Shown here: piece by piece, positions 23,170 to 32,011 of the stretch | Layout: each line of letters starts with the position of its first letter | Position numbering within the stretch: the first letter of the stretch is position 1 | NCBI RefSeq assembly: GCF_000717175.1 | Contig: NZ_JNYD01000044.1 | Location: forward strand, 1-36,124 | DNA length: 36,124 nt | Direction: 5' to 3' | Source of the DNA: Pseudonocardia autotrophica | Lineage (GTDB): Bacteria > Actinomycetota > Actinomycetes > Mycobacteriales > Pseudonocardiaceae | Made by a program: the position numbers and the translations under genes | Notes under the pieces: model-generated | Told to the model about the DNA's origin: nothing | The model's input: only the letters and a program-made list of their open reading frames with translations | The model's database searches: none

Positions 23170-24237
23170 GTGGGTAGAGCTCGCTCCCTCGCCGAGGTGT
23201 ACCGCCGCTTCGGCGAGGTCGAGACCGCCGGGACGTCGCCGCTGTACGAGCGCGTGGCCGTCGCGCTGAGCGAGTCCGAGGAGGCGCTGCGTGCCGTCGA
23301 AGCGGCACCGGCGCGCTCGCGGCACCCCACGGTGATCCTCGCCGCGCTGCACGACCTCGCCCTCGCCGGCCGCGCCCCGGCACTCGCCGCGGCCTACGCC
23401 GCTGCGGACGGCGACGCCGCTGCCCGCGCGGCGATCGACACGCTGGTGCGGATGACCGACGCGGTGGTGGCCGTCGCCGTGCGCCGGCCGACGCGGCCGA
23501 ACGAGACCGGACGCTGCGCCGTGCTGTATCCGGCCCTCGCCGAGGCGGCACGGCGGGTGGGCGCGAAGGCCGTCGGGCTGATCGACGTCGGCTGTTCGGC
23601 CGGGCTCAATCTCAGTGTCGACCGCGTCGGCCTCACGTACGGCAACGGGCAGTCGCTGGGCGACCCGTCGTCCCCCGTACAGATGTCGTGCTCGATCGTG
23701 GGAGCCCGGCCCGTCCCGACGCGCACGATGCCGCAGGTCGTCGCCCGGATCGGCGTCGACCTCGATCCGGTCGACGTGAGCGACGCGGACGACGCCCGGT
23801 GGTTGCGCGCCTGCGTGCCGCCGGATCAGCCGGAGCGGCTCGCGAGGCTTGACGCGGAGATGGCGTTGGCGGCGACGGCCCCGCCGGTGCTGCTGAGGGG
23901 CGACGTCGTCGAGGTGCTGCCGGACGCCTTCGCCCGCGTGCCCGCGGACGCCCTGCCCGTCGTCACCACGACGTGGGCGCTGTCGCGCCTTTCGCTCGAG
24001 AACCGGTTGCGCTTCCTGCACCGCCTCGACGACGCCGCACCCGGCCGCCCGGTGGTGTGGGTGTCGGCGGAGGGGGTCGGCGTCGCGCCGGCCATCCCGA
24101 CACTCGGCGACCGCCGCGCCTCCGGCCACAGCATCATCGGCCTGGCGGTGTTCGACGGGTCGACCCTGCACACCGAAGCCCTCGGCCGCGCCTGGTCGCA
24201 GGGCGGCATGCTGGCGTGGCTGGCAGGAGAGCCGTAG
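23170..24237 (+). CDS. DUF2332 family protein
   Basis: The 355-residue protein matches the actinobacterial DUF2332 family (PF10094 from memory). The N-terminal helical part (about 1-110) is followed by a segment VGLIDVGCSAGLNLSVDRVG, which looks like SAM-methyltransferase motif I, and by RIGVDLDPVDVSDADDARWL. The C-terminal part has PVVTTTWALSRLSLENRLRF and a conserved GHSIIGL region. A methyltransferase-like fold is plausible, but no activity is known to me. The GTG at 23170 gives the family start (GRARSLAEVYRRFGEVE). Two decayed gene fragments follow directly. Confidence 0.8.
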   Translation: MGRARSLAEVYRRFGEVETAGTSPLYERVAVALSESEEALRAVEAAPARSRHPTVILAALHDLALAGRAPALAAAYAAADGDAAARAAIDTLVRMTDAVVAVAVRRPTRPNETGRCAVLYPALAEAARRVGAKAVGLIDVGCSAGLNLSVDRVGLTYGNGQSLGDPSSPVQMSCSIVGARPVPTRTMPQVVARIGVDLDPVDVSDADDARWLRACVPPDQPERLARLDAEMALAATAPPVLLRGDVVEVLPDAFARVPADALPVVTTTWALSRLSLENRLRFLHRLDDAAPGRPVVWVSAEGVGVAPAIPTLGDRRASGHSIIGLAVFDGSTLHTEALGRAWSQGGMLAWLAGEP

Positions 24238-24247
24238 TGGACGTGCA

Positions 24248-24460
24248 TGGCCCGTCACGTACTTCCCGGAGAGCGCCCATCCGAGCCGCCGGACGTTCCC
24301 CGACCTGACCGCGGCCCGCTGCCACACGAGCGACGGCGGGGTCCTCCCACCCACCGCGCCCGGCCCCGGCGTCGACGTCGACGAGGACATCCTCGGAGCA
24401 CCCGTCATGACCTGGGCGACTGAACCGGACCGTATGGAGCGCGGTCAGCGGTCCTGGTAG
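24248..24460 (+). pseudogene. C-terminal remnant resembling an enolase-superfamily (mandelate racemase-like) enzyme
   Basis: Starting just after the DUF2332 stop, one frame reads PVTYFPESAHPSRRTFPD, then TSDGGVLPPTAPGPGVDVDE and DILGAPVMTW before a TAG. The DGG-x-PP-xx-PGPGVDVDED pattern is like the C-terminal tail of mandelate racemase/sugar acid dehydratase enzymes. About 70 codons remain of an expected 370 or more, and there is no start codon. I read it as a relic of a deleted gene. It overlaps the VOC relic on the other strand by 16 bases. Family assignment is from one motif only. Confidence 0.45.
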
Positions 24461-24568
24461 ACGCTGAGCTCGACGAGGCTCCTGTCCGGGTCGCGGATGT
24501 ACACGCTGCGGATGGGGCCCGTGGTCGGCGACGGTGAGGACGAAGTGGTCGAGCCGGTCGATCTTCAT
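24445..24568 (-). pseudogene. internally deleted VOC/glyoxalase-family gene
   Basis: The minus strand starts MKIDRLDHFVLTVAD, the classical N-terminus of a short glyoxalase/VOC protein with its metal His. It is followed almost at once, in another frame, by IRSVYIRDPDRSLVELSVYQ and DR-stop, the classical C-terminus with the metal Glu. About 80 central codons are missing and the join shifts the frame (the remnant spans 124 bases). The gene must be non-functional. Its flanks are intact, so the deletion looks recent. Confidence 0.85.
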
Positions 24569-24615
24569 GACGGGATCCCTACGGTCGCCTGGCAGCCTTT
24601 CGTGAGCCGCGGCCT

Positions 24616-25371
24616 TCATGGTTGATCGACCGACAAAGGCTCGACAAGCCGCGAGTGGACCACGGGCCAGGCCGACGACAGCGGATCGATCAACGCGAAA
24701 TGCCCCGTTCCGGGGACGACGACGACGTCGGTCCCCGGGTGAGCCTCCGCGAAGCGATGAGCCTGCGCCGGCGGCACAACCGCGTCCCGCTCGCCGTGGA
24801 CGATCGTCACCGCAGACCCGCCTGGGCCCAGTTCGATCGGGTCGAGATCGGGACGGCACTCCGGACCGACGCCCAGGAACGCCGCGACCGCACCGTCACC
24901 CAGCCCGGCCCGATCGGCCGCGACGAGGTCGGCCACCGGCGCGAGCGCGACGGTTGCGACCAGCCCCGGAGGCGGCGCCGACGCCGCGGCCCACAGGGCG
25001 AGGTGCCCGCCGGCGGAATGCCCCGCAACGACGATCGGTCCGCCGACCTCCGCCGCGAGCGCCAATGCCGCCCGGACGTCGGTCGTCGAGGCGTCCGGGT
25101 CGCCCGGCACCCGGCGGTACTCCACGGACACCACCGTCCGGCCCTCCTCGCGCAGCGCCGACGCGAGCGGCCGCAGATGCGTCCGGTCATAGGCAGGCCG
25201 CCAGAAGCCGCCGTGGATCAAGCAGATCAGGCCCGCCCCCGTACCGCCGCGGTAGATCTCGACCAGCTGGTCGCGATCGTCGCCGTACCTCCGCACCTCG
25301 TCCGGTCCGGGCGCAGGCCGAGTCAGTACGGAACGGTCCTCCTCGCCCACTGCGGCTTGCTCATCCGTCAC
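24616..25371 (-). CDS. alpha/beta hydrolase, BD-FAE/kynurenine-formamidase-like
   Basis: The 251-residue protein has the alpha/beta-hydrolase hallmarks: oxyanion motif LIHGGFWRPAYDR (HGGFW), nucleophile elbow VVAGHSAGGHLALWAA, a GERDAVVPPAQAHRF segment with the acidic residue, and PGTGHFALIDP with the catalytic His. HGGxW together with GHSAGGH is typical of kynurenine-formamidase-like and feruloyl-esterase-like (BD-FAE) hydrolases. No tryptophan-catabolic genes are nearby, so the substrate is open. The GTG at 25371 has ACGGAG upstream. The gene is followed by the VOC relic. Confidence 0.88.
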   Translation of the reverse strand: MTDEQAAVGEEDRSVLTRPAPGPDEVRRYGDDRDQLVEIYRGGTGAGLICLIHGGFWRPAYDRTHLRPLASALREEGRTVVSVEYRRVPGDPDASTTDVRAALALAAEVGGPIVVAGHSAGGHLALWAAASAPPPGLVATVALAPVADLVAADRAGLGDGAVAAFLGVGPECRPDLDPIELGPGGSAVTIVHGERDAVVPPAQAHRFAEAHPGTDVVVVPGTGHFALIDPLSSAWPVVHSRLVEPLSVDQP

Positions 25372-25669
25372 CAGCTACTCCGTCTGGTCGCTTCGCCGGA
25401 TCAGGACCCCGGCCCACGCCAAGGAGTATGTGACAGGAGGTGAGTGCTGCGACCGCGGATTCGAGCACGGGGCCGAATCCGGCGCACCGATCCCCACGCG
25501 CCGCCGAAGCCGACGGATCTCTGTCCAACCCGACCTGCGTCCTTCCACCCACGCCTCCGACCGTCCCGCCGCCTGAGGACCTGCGTGGGTGTCGTCAGGG
25601 CGTACTCGCTCGCAGGCCCGGGGGCCTACCGGGCGCTCGAGGCGGGGCGAGGTCTCGCGGCCGCCGGCC
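25372..25669. other. non-coding spacer between hydrolase and large AAA regulator
   Basis: About 300 bp between the hydrolase start and the stop of the AAA gene, both on minus. It should hold the hydrolase promoter. A GGAGGTGAG sequence near 25437 resembles a ribosome site on plus but the following frame shows no protein-like features. I see no clear terminator. Confidence 0.45.
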
Positions 25670-28600
25670 TCACTCTCGGCCGGAGACGGTGTCGCGTGAG
25701 AGCCGCCAGACAACGTCGGTCGTCGGTTCGTAGCGGCACATGCCGCCGGTGATCACGGAACGGTCGAGGTGCGCACCGAGCTCGGGCACGACCATCTCGA
25801 TGCGGCGGATCGCCTCGCGGAGCCGGGAGGTGACGGTTTTCCGCGCTCGTTCGCTGGTGCTGGCGCCGAGCCGTCGAGGGCGTCCGGCGAGACCGGTGGC
25901 TCGGCCGAGCTCGGCGATCAGCGCGGCTCGTTGGTCGTCCAGGCGCTGGACGCGCCCGATGTCGTGATCGGCGCGGGCGTCGGCCAGATCCTGGTCGAGT
26001 TCGGTGAGGCGGTGTCGATAGGCGGCTCGCGCGGTGGGGTCGAGTACCGTTCCCGAGTCGCTCTCGGCACGGCCGGCGCCGGCCAGTTCCAGGACGTGCA
26101 CGTCGGCGCCGGGTCGGGACAGCAGCGTGTGCAGGTCGGCCAGGCCCTTGGAGTCCCGCAGGTGCGCCGTCGCCGTTCCGTATCGGATCAGCCACAGCTC
26201 GCCGTCACGGCGAAGTTCCGCGACGCGCCCGGTCGATCGCTGGGGTGGCGCAACGCTCTGCGTGGCCGGGAGCCGGTCGAGCACACCGGAGAGGCCGAGC
26301 TCACGTGCGAGTCGGGCGGCACGCTCGACATGCGAGCCTGCAGCGCCGAGGGCGGCGAGTTCGAGGTGGCTTTCCGCCTCCCAGGTCCGCGCGCCGAGGC
26401 GGCGGTGCACCACCAGTGCCTCCTCGAGCCGGCGATGAGCCTCCTCGGTGCGACCCAGCGCGCGGGCGGCGAGGCCCGCCCAGTGCGCGTTGCTGCCGAC
26501 GAAGCACACCAGCGATCCGCCGACGCCGCAGGTGCCGGTGTGGGGTTGCAGCTCGGTGAGCAGCTGCGCGCACAGATGCTCATCGTCGAGGCGGACCGCG
26601 GCGCTCACCATCCCGCCGATGAACAGCGACCACAGGTAGGAGCGATCCTCGCGCCAGGTGTCGAGCGCGATCACGGTGTCCAGGGCGCGTCGCGCGGCGT
26701 CGAGGTCCTCGGGTCCACCCGCGCGGGCGAGCAGACCGGCGGCAACGGCGTGTGCGTGCGAGGGGACCCCGACCCAGCACCGGATCGCAGCCGCGGCAAC
26801 GGTGCGCAACCGGTCCCGCTCGCCACGCGCCCGGGCCAGCTCCGCCAGCTGACCGGTCCGGACGTTCTCGGTGTCCGGCTCGCCGATCCGCTCCCCCAGC
26901 GCACCCGCCTCGTCGATCAGCTTCTCGGCCTCGTCCAGGCGGCCGTCGACGAGCGCGAGCGCGCCGCGGCGGGTCAGCGCCAGGTAGTCGTGGCGAGGCT
27001 GGCCGAAACCCTCGGCGAGGTGGAGGTACTCGGTCAACGCGGCGCGGAACGCCGCGGAGCCTTCCTCCAGCAGGGCGGTGGCGGCGAGCAGGCGGCCTTC
27101 GGCCTGCCGCTCCCGGTCACCGGTGCGTGCGGCCAGGTCGGCGATCTCCCGACCCAGAGCGATCCGCTCGGCACTGCGACCGGGCGTCCACAGCACGTCG
27201 TGGTGGGCGAGCAGGCACGCGGCGAGGGTCGCCGGGTCGTCGTGCCGGCGAGCCAGTGCGACGGCCCTTTCCGACAGCGGCTGCGCCCGTGCCCTGTCCT
27301 CCGGGACGGAGTGCGCCAGTTCGCGGGCCAGGCTCGCCGCCAGCTGCGCCTCCAGAACGGTGCCGGACTCGCCCAACTCACGACGGGCCGCCTCGAGCCG
27401 GCCGATGACCGCGTCCCGGCGCATCGCGAACCGGGCGCCGAGCCGTTGCACGCCCAGGGCGACCCGCCCAAGTCGCTCGGCGTCCTGCAGCGCCGCGGCC
27501 CGGCGGCCCGCGTCCTCCAACCGGGCCCGGGCCCCGGACGGGTCACCGGCCCGGGCTCGGGCGTCCGCCTCCTCCACGAGCAGGTCGACCAGCGAGCCGC
27601 AGGCCGAGGCGTCACCGGCGTCCTCGATCGCCTGACGAGCGCGGGCCAGGTGACCGGCCGCCTCGGCGAACGCCAGACGGTCCCGCTCGGCTCCGGCCGC
27701 CGCTCGAGCCCACCGGACGGCGCGCTCCGGACTGCCCAGCGGCACGGCCGCCGCGCTGTGCCGGGCCAGCTCGGCGGGCTCGACCGCGCCGCCGCGGGCG
27801 TGACGGTGCTCGAGCGCATCGGTGACCCGCTGGTGCAGGGCCATCCGCTGCGGAGCCGCGAGCCGAAGGTAGATCGACTCCCGGAACAGGTCGTGTGCGA
27901 ACAGGGCCGGGCCGGCCCCGGCATTGGCGACGAGCACACCCGCGTGCGCGGCCTCGGCGACCAGCGCCGCGACCGTCACCACGTCGACACCTGAGACCTC
28001 GCCGAGCACGTCGGGGCTCACCTCGCCCCCGGCGACCGCGGCCGCCTCGATCAGCTCCCGGCACGCCGGGGCGAGCCGATTCATGCGTCGTGCGACGAGG
28101 TCCTGCGCGGCCGCCGGCACGACACCCGCCGGCTGGACCGGATCGGCCAGCAGCTCGGCGAGCTGGCGGGCGAGGAACGGATGGCCGTCCGTGCGCCGGT
28201 GCACCTCGACGGCCCACCGCTCGGCCGCGTCGGCACCCACGGCGCCGGCGACGAGGTCGAACACCTCCCCCGGCGACAGCCCGTGCAGCTGCAGGCACTC
28301 CCCGCGGACCGCGGTCCGCGCCAGGGAGCGGGCGGCCTGGTCGGACAGCTCGTCGTGCCGGTACATGCCGACGACCACCAGCGGGACCGGCCGGACCGGT
28401 TGGGTGACGAACTCCAGCAGGTCCAGCGACGACTCGTCGGCCCACTGCAGGTCGTCGAGCACCACGAGCGCCGGGCGCTCGCAGGCCAGCCGCTCCAGCA
28501 GGCCGGCGACGGCGTCGAACAGGCGCAGCCGCGCCGCGTCGGTGTCGGCAGGCTCCTCCGGATCGACCGCGGCACCCGGCGAAGCGAGCTCCGGGAGCAG

Positions 28601-28939
28601 CCGGGTCAGCTCGGCCCGGTCGGTGCGCGTCAGCTCCGCAGCGGTGGCCGGCTCGACATCGGCGAGCAGCCGGCGCAGGGCCGCGCTCCACGGCCAGAAC
28701 GCCGGAGTCCGCCCGGCCTCGGCGCACGTGCCCCAGCCGAGGGATAGCCCAGCGCGCGCGACCGCGACGCCGACCAGCATGCTCTTGCCCATCCCGGCCT
28801 CGCCTGCGACCAGCACGTGCCGTGACTGACCGTCCGCGGCATCGGTGACCGCGGCGAGCAACCGCGACAGCGCGTGTGTCCGGCCGACGAACAACACCCC
28901 GCGATTGTGTCGCGTCCCGCTCGCAGCGTCGGGCGCCAT
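25670..28939 (-). CDS. large AAA ATPase/TPR-type signalling regulator (STAND/LuxR-family-like)
   Basis: The protein has about 1,089 residues from the ATG at 28939. It opens with a predicted NTPase: FVGRTHALSRLLAAV, Walker A GEAGMGKS (residues 46-53), Walker B RPALVVLDDLQWADESSLD, and FLARQLAELLADP in the winged-helix part. The middle is about 500 residues of Ala-rich TPR-like helices. The last ~190 residues (HLRDSKGLADLHTLLSRPGA, then ERARKTVTSRLREAIRRIE) form a domain I associate with AAA/TPR regulators; its ERARxxVTxxLRxAIRR helix may bind DNA. It probably links a bound signal to transcription. Start is uncertain: ATG 29011 or GTG 28897 are alternatives. It is divergent from a methyltransferase within about 90 bp. 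Confidence 0.82.
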   Translation of the reverse strand: MAPDAASGTRHNRGVLFVGRTHALSRLLAAVTDAADGQSRHVLVAGEAGMGKSMLVGVAVARAGLSLGWGTCAEAGRTPAFWPWSAALRRLLADVEPATAAELTRTDRAELTRLLPELASPGAAVDPEEPADTDAARLRLFDAVAGLLERLACERPALVVLDDLQWADESSLDLLEFVTQPVRPVPLVVVGMYRHDELSDQAARSLARTAVRGECLQLHGLSPGEVFDLVAGAVGADAAERWAVEVHRRTDGHPFLARQLAELLADPVQPAGVVPAAAQDLVARRMNRLAPACRELIEAAAVAGGEVSPDVLGEVSGVDVVTVAALVAEAAHAGVLVANAGAGPALFAHDLFRESIYLRLAAPQRMALHQRVTDALEHRHARGGAVEPAELARHSAAAVPLGSPERAVRWARAAAGAERDRLAFAEAAGHLARARQAIEDAGDASACGSLVDLLVEEADARARAGDPSGARARLEDAGRRAAALQDAERLGRVALGVQRLGARFAMRRDAVIGRLEAARRELGESGTVLEAQLAASLARELAHSVPEDRARAQPLSERAVALARRHDDPATLAACLLAHHDVLWTPGRSAERIALGREIADLAARTGDRERQAEGRLLAATALLEEGSAAFRAALTEYLHLAEGFGQPRHDYLALTRRGALALVDGRLDEAEKLIDEAGALGERIGEPDTENVRTGQLAELARARGERDRLRTVAAAAIRCWVGVPSHAHAVAAGLLARAGGPEDLDAARRALDTVIALDTWREDRSYLWSLFIGGMVSAAVRLDDEHLCAQLLTELQPHTGTCGVGGSLVCFVGSNAHWAGLAARALGRTEEAHRRLEEALVVHRRLGARTWEAESHLELAALGAAGSHVERAARLARELGLSGVLDRLPATQSVAPPQRSTGRVAELRRDGELWLIRYGTATAHLRDSKGLADLHTLLSRPGADVHVLELAGAGRAESDSGTVLDPTARAAYRHRLTELDQDLADARADHDIGRVQRLDDQRAALIAELGRATGLAGRPRRLGASTSERARKTVTSRLREAIRRIEMVVPELGAHLDRSVITGGMCRYEPTTDVVWRLSRDTVSGRE

Positions 28940-29029
28940 CCGGCGCAACTGCTGGCCGCATTCCAGCGGCCGCGTCCCCGTTCCCAGCGCAGTGACGGTC
29001 GTCCGTTTCATCGACGCGAAGGACCCGAG

Positions 29030-29914
29030 ATGACCACCATCACGTTCGACCCGGCCGCCTACAAGGACACCACCCGCGCGCAGTGGGACCAGGCCGCCGG
29101 CGCATGGCACGGCTGGGGCCCGACCCTGGAGGACTGGCTCGGGGAGGCGACCACCTTGATGCTCGACGCCGCGGGCGTCGGCACCGGGAGCGCGGTGCTC
29201 GACGTCGCCGCCGGCGCCGGCGGCCAGTCGCTGGCCGCGGCGCGCCGGGCCGGTCCGTCCGGTCGGGTGCTGGCCACCGACATCTCCCCGGTCATCCTCC
29301 GGTACACCGAAGCCGCGGCCACCGCCGCCGGGATCACCACCGTGCAGATCCGCACCCTCGACGCCGAACAGCTCGACGTCGAGCCGGGCGCGTTCGACGC
29401 CGTCATCTCACGCCTCGGCCTGATGTACCTACCCGACCTGCCGCACGCCCTGGCCGGTATGCACCGGGCGCTGCGACCCGGCGGCCGCGTCGCCGCCGTC
29501 GTCTTCTCCACACCCGACCGCAACGGCTTCTTCTCCGTCCCGGTCTCCATCGCCCGCCGAAGTGCCGGGCTCGGCCCGCCGGCACCCGGCCAACCCGGAC
29601 CCTTCAGCCTCGGCGCACCCGGCGCGCTCGAGCAGGTCCTCCGCCAGGCCGGATTCGTCGACATCGGCGCCCGGGCGGTACCTGCCCCGTTCCGGTTGCC
29701 GCGCGCCACAGACTGCCTCCGCTTCCTCCGGGAGTCAGCCGGCGCACTGCACCAATTGCTCGCCGCCCTCTCCGCCACCGAACGCGACCAGACCTGGCAA
29801 CAGATCCACGACGAACTCTCCCGGTTCGAGCGCGCAGACGGCTTCCAGGGCCCCTGCGAGCTCATCGTGGCCTGGGGCACGAAGACCCGCTCGCACATCG
29901 CGCCGGACGTATGA
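29030..29914 (+). CDS. class I SAM-dependent methyltransferase
   Basis: The 294-residue protein has SAM-binding motif I GSAVLDVAAGAGGQSLAAAR, the acidic residue in RVLATDISPVILRYTE, DAVISRLGLMYLPDLPHAL and LRPGGRVAAVVFSTPD. The N-terminal AQWDQAAGAWHGWGPTLEDW is common in small-molecule methyltransferases of the UbiE/arsenite-like group. No Cys triad of arsenite methyltransferase is seen. The ATG at 29030 follows GAAGGA at suitable spacing. Its promoter region overlaps the start region of the divergent AAA regulator, so it may be that regulator's target. Substrate unknown. Confidence 0.85.
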   Translation: MTTITFDPAAYKDTTRAQWDQAAGAWHGWGPTLEDWLGEATTLMLDAAGVGTGSAVLDVAAGAGGQSLAAARRAGPSGRVLATDISPVILRYTEAAATAAGITTVQIRTLDAEQLDVEPGAFDAVISRLGLMYLPDLPHALAGMHRALRPGGRVAAVVFSTPDRNGFFSVPVSIARRSAGLGPPAPGQPGPFSLGAPGALEQVLRQAGFVDIGARAVPAPFRLPRATDCLRFLRESAGALHQLLAALSATERDQTWQQIHDELSRFERADGFQGPCELIVAWGTKTRSHIAPDV

Positions 29915-30108
29915 GCGGTCAGCGGCGCTCGCCCTCAAGGCCATGTTGAGTCTGGGTTACCGCCAGGTCAGTGATCACCCGACTGTTCTCTCCGCGCTCG
30001 CCGCCCACTGGCCCGGTATTTCCTCGACCAGTCATACCCGTCTGTCACTCAGCTCGTGATCGCCGAACGCACACCGGTTCTTCGGGACCTGCAAGTCATG
30101 GAGGAAAC

Positions 30109-31749
30109 ATGTTCACGATCGATCAGTCCGTCGAGGCAGGAGCCGCTTCCGCTGACTCACCGGCTGCGAAACTCCAACAGGAAGGCGTGTCCGATCGAGC
30201 CTTCTCAAGGGGGTCCGCTGCGGATGCCGCTCCGGTTCCACCGGTCATGCGCAAACTCCCACCAACCCCTTTTGGGGTTCGCGTGCAACGCATCACACAA
30301 GAGGCGGAGGCGGCAGGAGAGACGTTCCGCGGATGGGAGGAACGTGACGTTGACGAGCTCCTCATCGACATCAGTGACACAATCGTCCGGGCCGCAAAGG
30401 ATCTCGCGCGGCGAACCGTGATCGAAACAAGGATGGGAAATGCCGACGACAAGGCCGCGAAAAACGTCTTCGCGAGCCACGAGGTGTGCCGTAGCCTTAT
30501 CGGTCGCCCAGCCGCCGGTACCCTCTCCTATGACCGCCACACCGGCATCGTCGAGACCGCCAGCCCGGTCGGCGTGATCTTCGGGCTCATCCCGGTCACA
30601 AATCCGGTCGCAACCATCGCGTTCAAGACGCTGATCGCCCTCAAAGGGCGCAACGCCCTCATCCTCAGCTGCCACCACAGGGCGCACAACGTAGGTGTTC
30701 ATGCAGCGGAATTGATACGCGATGCCCTGCGGCGCCGTGGCGCACCCGTGGGCCTTCTGCAGTGCATCGAACGCTGCAACCGAGCAACAACCATGCGATT
30801 CATGCGTCACCCGCGCGTTTCGATGATACTTGCCACTGGAAGCGCCGGCCTCGTCAAGGCAGCCTACAGCTCGGGCAAGCCGGCCATCGGTGTCGGCCCC
30901 GGCAACGCCCCCGCATTGATCTGCGCTGACGCCGATGTAGCTGCGGCCGCCAAATCCGTTGTCGAGAGCAAGGCCTTCGACAACGGTGTCATCTGCGGTT
31001 CGGAGAACAACCTGGTGGTGGACACCGCGGTGCGAACCGCCTTCATCACAGCGTTGCGCGCCGCAGGAGCGGCCGTGCTGAGCTCCGCGGAAACCGCAGC
31101 ATTCACTGCTCGCGCCTTCGATCTCTCGACCGGACGCCTCCACCGAGACCTCGTCGGGCAGTCGGCCCCCGAGATTCTGGCAGCCACGGGAATTCCCAGG
31201 GACACAAGCGTCCGACTCCTCGTTGCTCCGCTACCGATCGCCGCCGCTCGTGGGCCGTGGGGGCTCGAGAAGCTGGCCCCCGTACTGTCGATGTTCGACA
31301 CCGAAGGAGCGGCAGCCGGCATCGCGCTCTGTCAGAAGCTGCTCGCCCGGAACGGAATCGGGCACACCGCAGTCATTCACACGCAATCCGAGAGTCTGGC
31401 GCGCCGCTTCGGAGATCAAATTTCCGCGAGCCGCATCATCGTGAACTCGGCCTCGGCGCAGGGGTGCATCGGAATCGGCAACGCGCTGCCGCCCTCCCTC
31501 ACGTTGGGATGCGGAACGTGGGCCGGCACGTCGACGACAGACAACATCACCTACACCCATCTGCTCAACATCAAACGAGTGGTGTTCAGTCGAGACGTAG
31601 CTGAACGGCCGGCGTCGGGTAAGCTCCGGCCCGGATCTCCATCCGCGCCGACGAAGCGCCTCAATGCGCTCGTGCGGGGATTCGCGCCGATTCACACCGG
31701 CACTTTACGTCAATCTTTGGCCAGGGGTCCTGGAAGCCTGAAACCATGA
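30109..31749 (+). CDS. CoA-acylating aldehyde dehydrogenase, AdhE/EutE/SauS type, with extensions
   Basis: The enzyme class oxidises an aldehyde and CoA to acyl-CoA with NAD(P). The 546-residue protein shows PVGVIFGLIPVTNPVATIAF, ALILSCHHRAHNV, GKPAIGVGPGNAPALI and the catalytic Cys296 in FDNGVICGSENNLVVD, as in AdhE N-domains and sulfoacetaldehyde dehydrogenase (SauS). It is longer than stand-alone relatives of about 460-490 residues: about 50 extra residues at the N-terminus and a Pro/Arg-rich tail of about 45 residues. The ATG at 30109 has a strong GGAGGAAAC site. Codons are less GC-rich than in the left half of the window, suggesting acquisition. No alcohol dehydrogenase or microcompartment genes are nearby. 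Confidence 0.88.
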   Translation: MFTIDQSVEAGAASADSPAAKLQQEGVSDRAFSRGSAADAAPVPPVMRKLPPTPFGVRVQRITQEAEAAGETFRGWEERDVDELLIDISDTIVRAAKDLARRTVIETRMGNADDKAAKNVFASHEVCRSLIGRPAAGTLSYDRHTGIVETASPVGVIFGLIPVTNPVATIAFKTLIALKGRNALILSCHHRAHNVGVHAAELIRDALRRRGAPVGLLQCIERCNRATTMRFMRHPRVSMILATGSAGLVKAAYSSGKPAIGVGPGNAPALICADADVAAAAKSVVESKAFDNGVICGSENNLVVDTAVRTAFITALRAAGAAVLSSAETAAFTARAFDLSTGRLHRDLVGQSAPEILAATGIPRDTSVRLLVAPLPIAAARGPWGLEKLAPVLSMFDTEGAAAGIALCQKLLARNGIGHTAVIHTQSESLARRFGDQISASRIIVNSASAQGCIGIGNALPPSLTLGCGTWAGTSTTDNITYTHLLNIKRVVFSRDVAERPASGKLRPGSPSAPTKRLNALVRGFAPIHTGTLRQSLARGPGSLKP

Positions 31750-31795
31750 AATTAAGGTCGACAGGTATTGACCGAGAAGAACGGCGATCGAGATC

Positions 31796-32011
31796 ATGTT
31801 CCCCGACGACCAGATAAAACTTGTCGAGTGCCCGGAGTGCGGGCAGCCCGCTGAGATCATCGACGAGTTCAGGCTGGACAGTACGAGCGGACCCGTCGAA
31901 CACGTCAAAATCCACTGCCTCCAGCGGCACTGGTTCACCATGTTGGCTCCCTGCTGCCATGGTCCGGCGACCGACGGAGCCGCGTCTGCTGCAATCCCGC
32001 CCAATCGTTGA
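31796..32011 (+). CDS. small zinc-ribbon-type protein
   Basis: The 71-residue protein starts MFPDDQIKLVECPECGQPAE, with one CxxC pair, and continues DEFRLDSTSGPVEHVKIHCL and RHWFTM. The CPECGxPAEI...GPVEHVK..C...HWF pattern recurs in short actinobacterial proteins that I have seen annotated only as hypothetical. The single CxxC with the later Cys and His could form one zinc site. It follows the aldehyde dehydrogenase by 46 bases on the same strand. The last 20 residues are low-complexity. No function can be assigned. Confidence 0.72.
   Translation: MFPDDQIKLVECPECGQPAEIIDEFRLDSTSGPVEHVKIHCLQRHWFTMLAPCCHGPATDGAASAAIPPNR

Noticed and set aside
24622..25443. plus-strand open frame opposite the alpha/beta hydrolase
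   Set aside because: Arg-rich antisense of a gene with a complete catalytic triad on minus.
25440..25733. possible small gene after GGAGGTGAG near 25437
   Set aside because: The ribosome-site-like sequence overlaps the GTG, and the translation is Pro/Ser/Arg-rich without protein character.
25769..27994. 741-codon plus-strand frame opposite the AAA regulator
   Set aside because: Antisense shadow; the minus frame carries Walker motifs and helical repeats.
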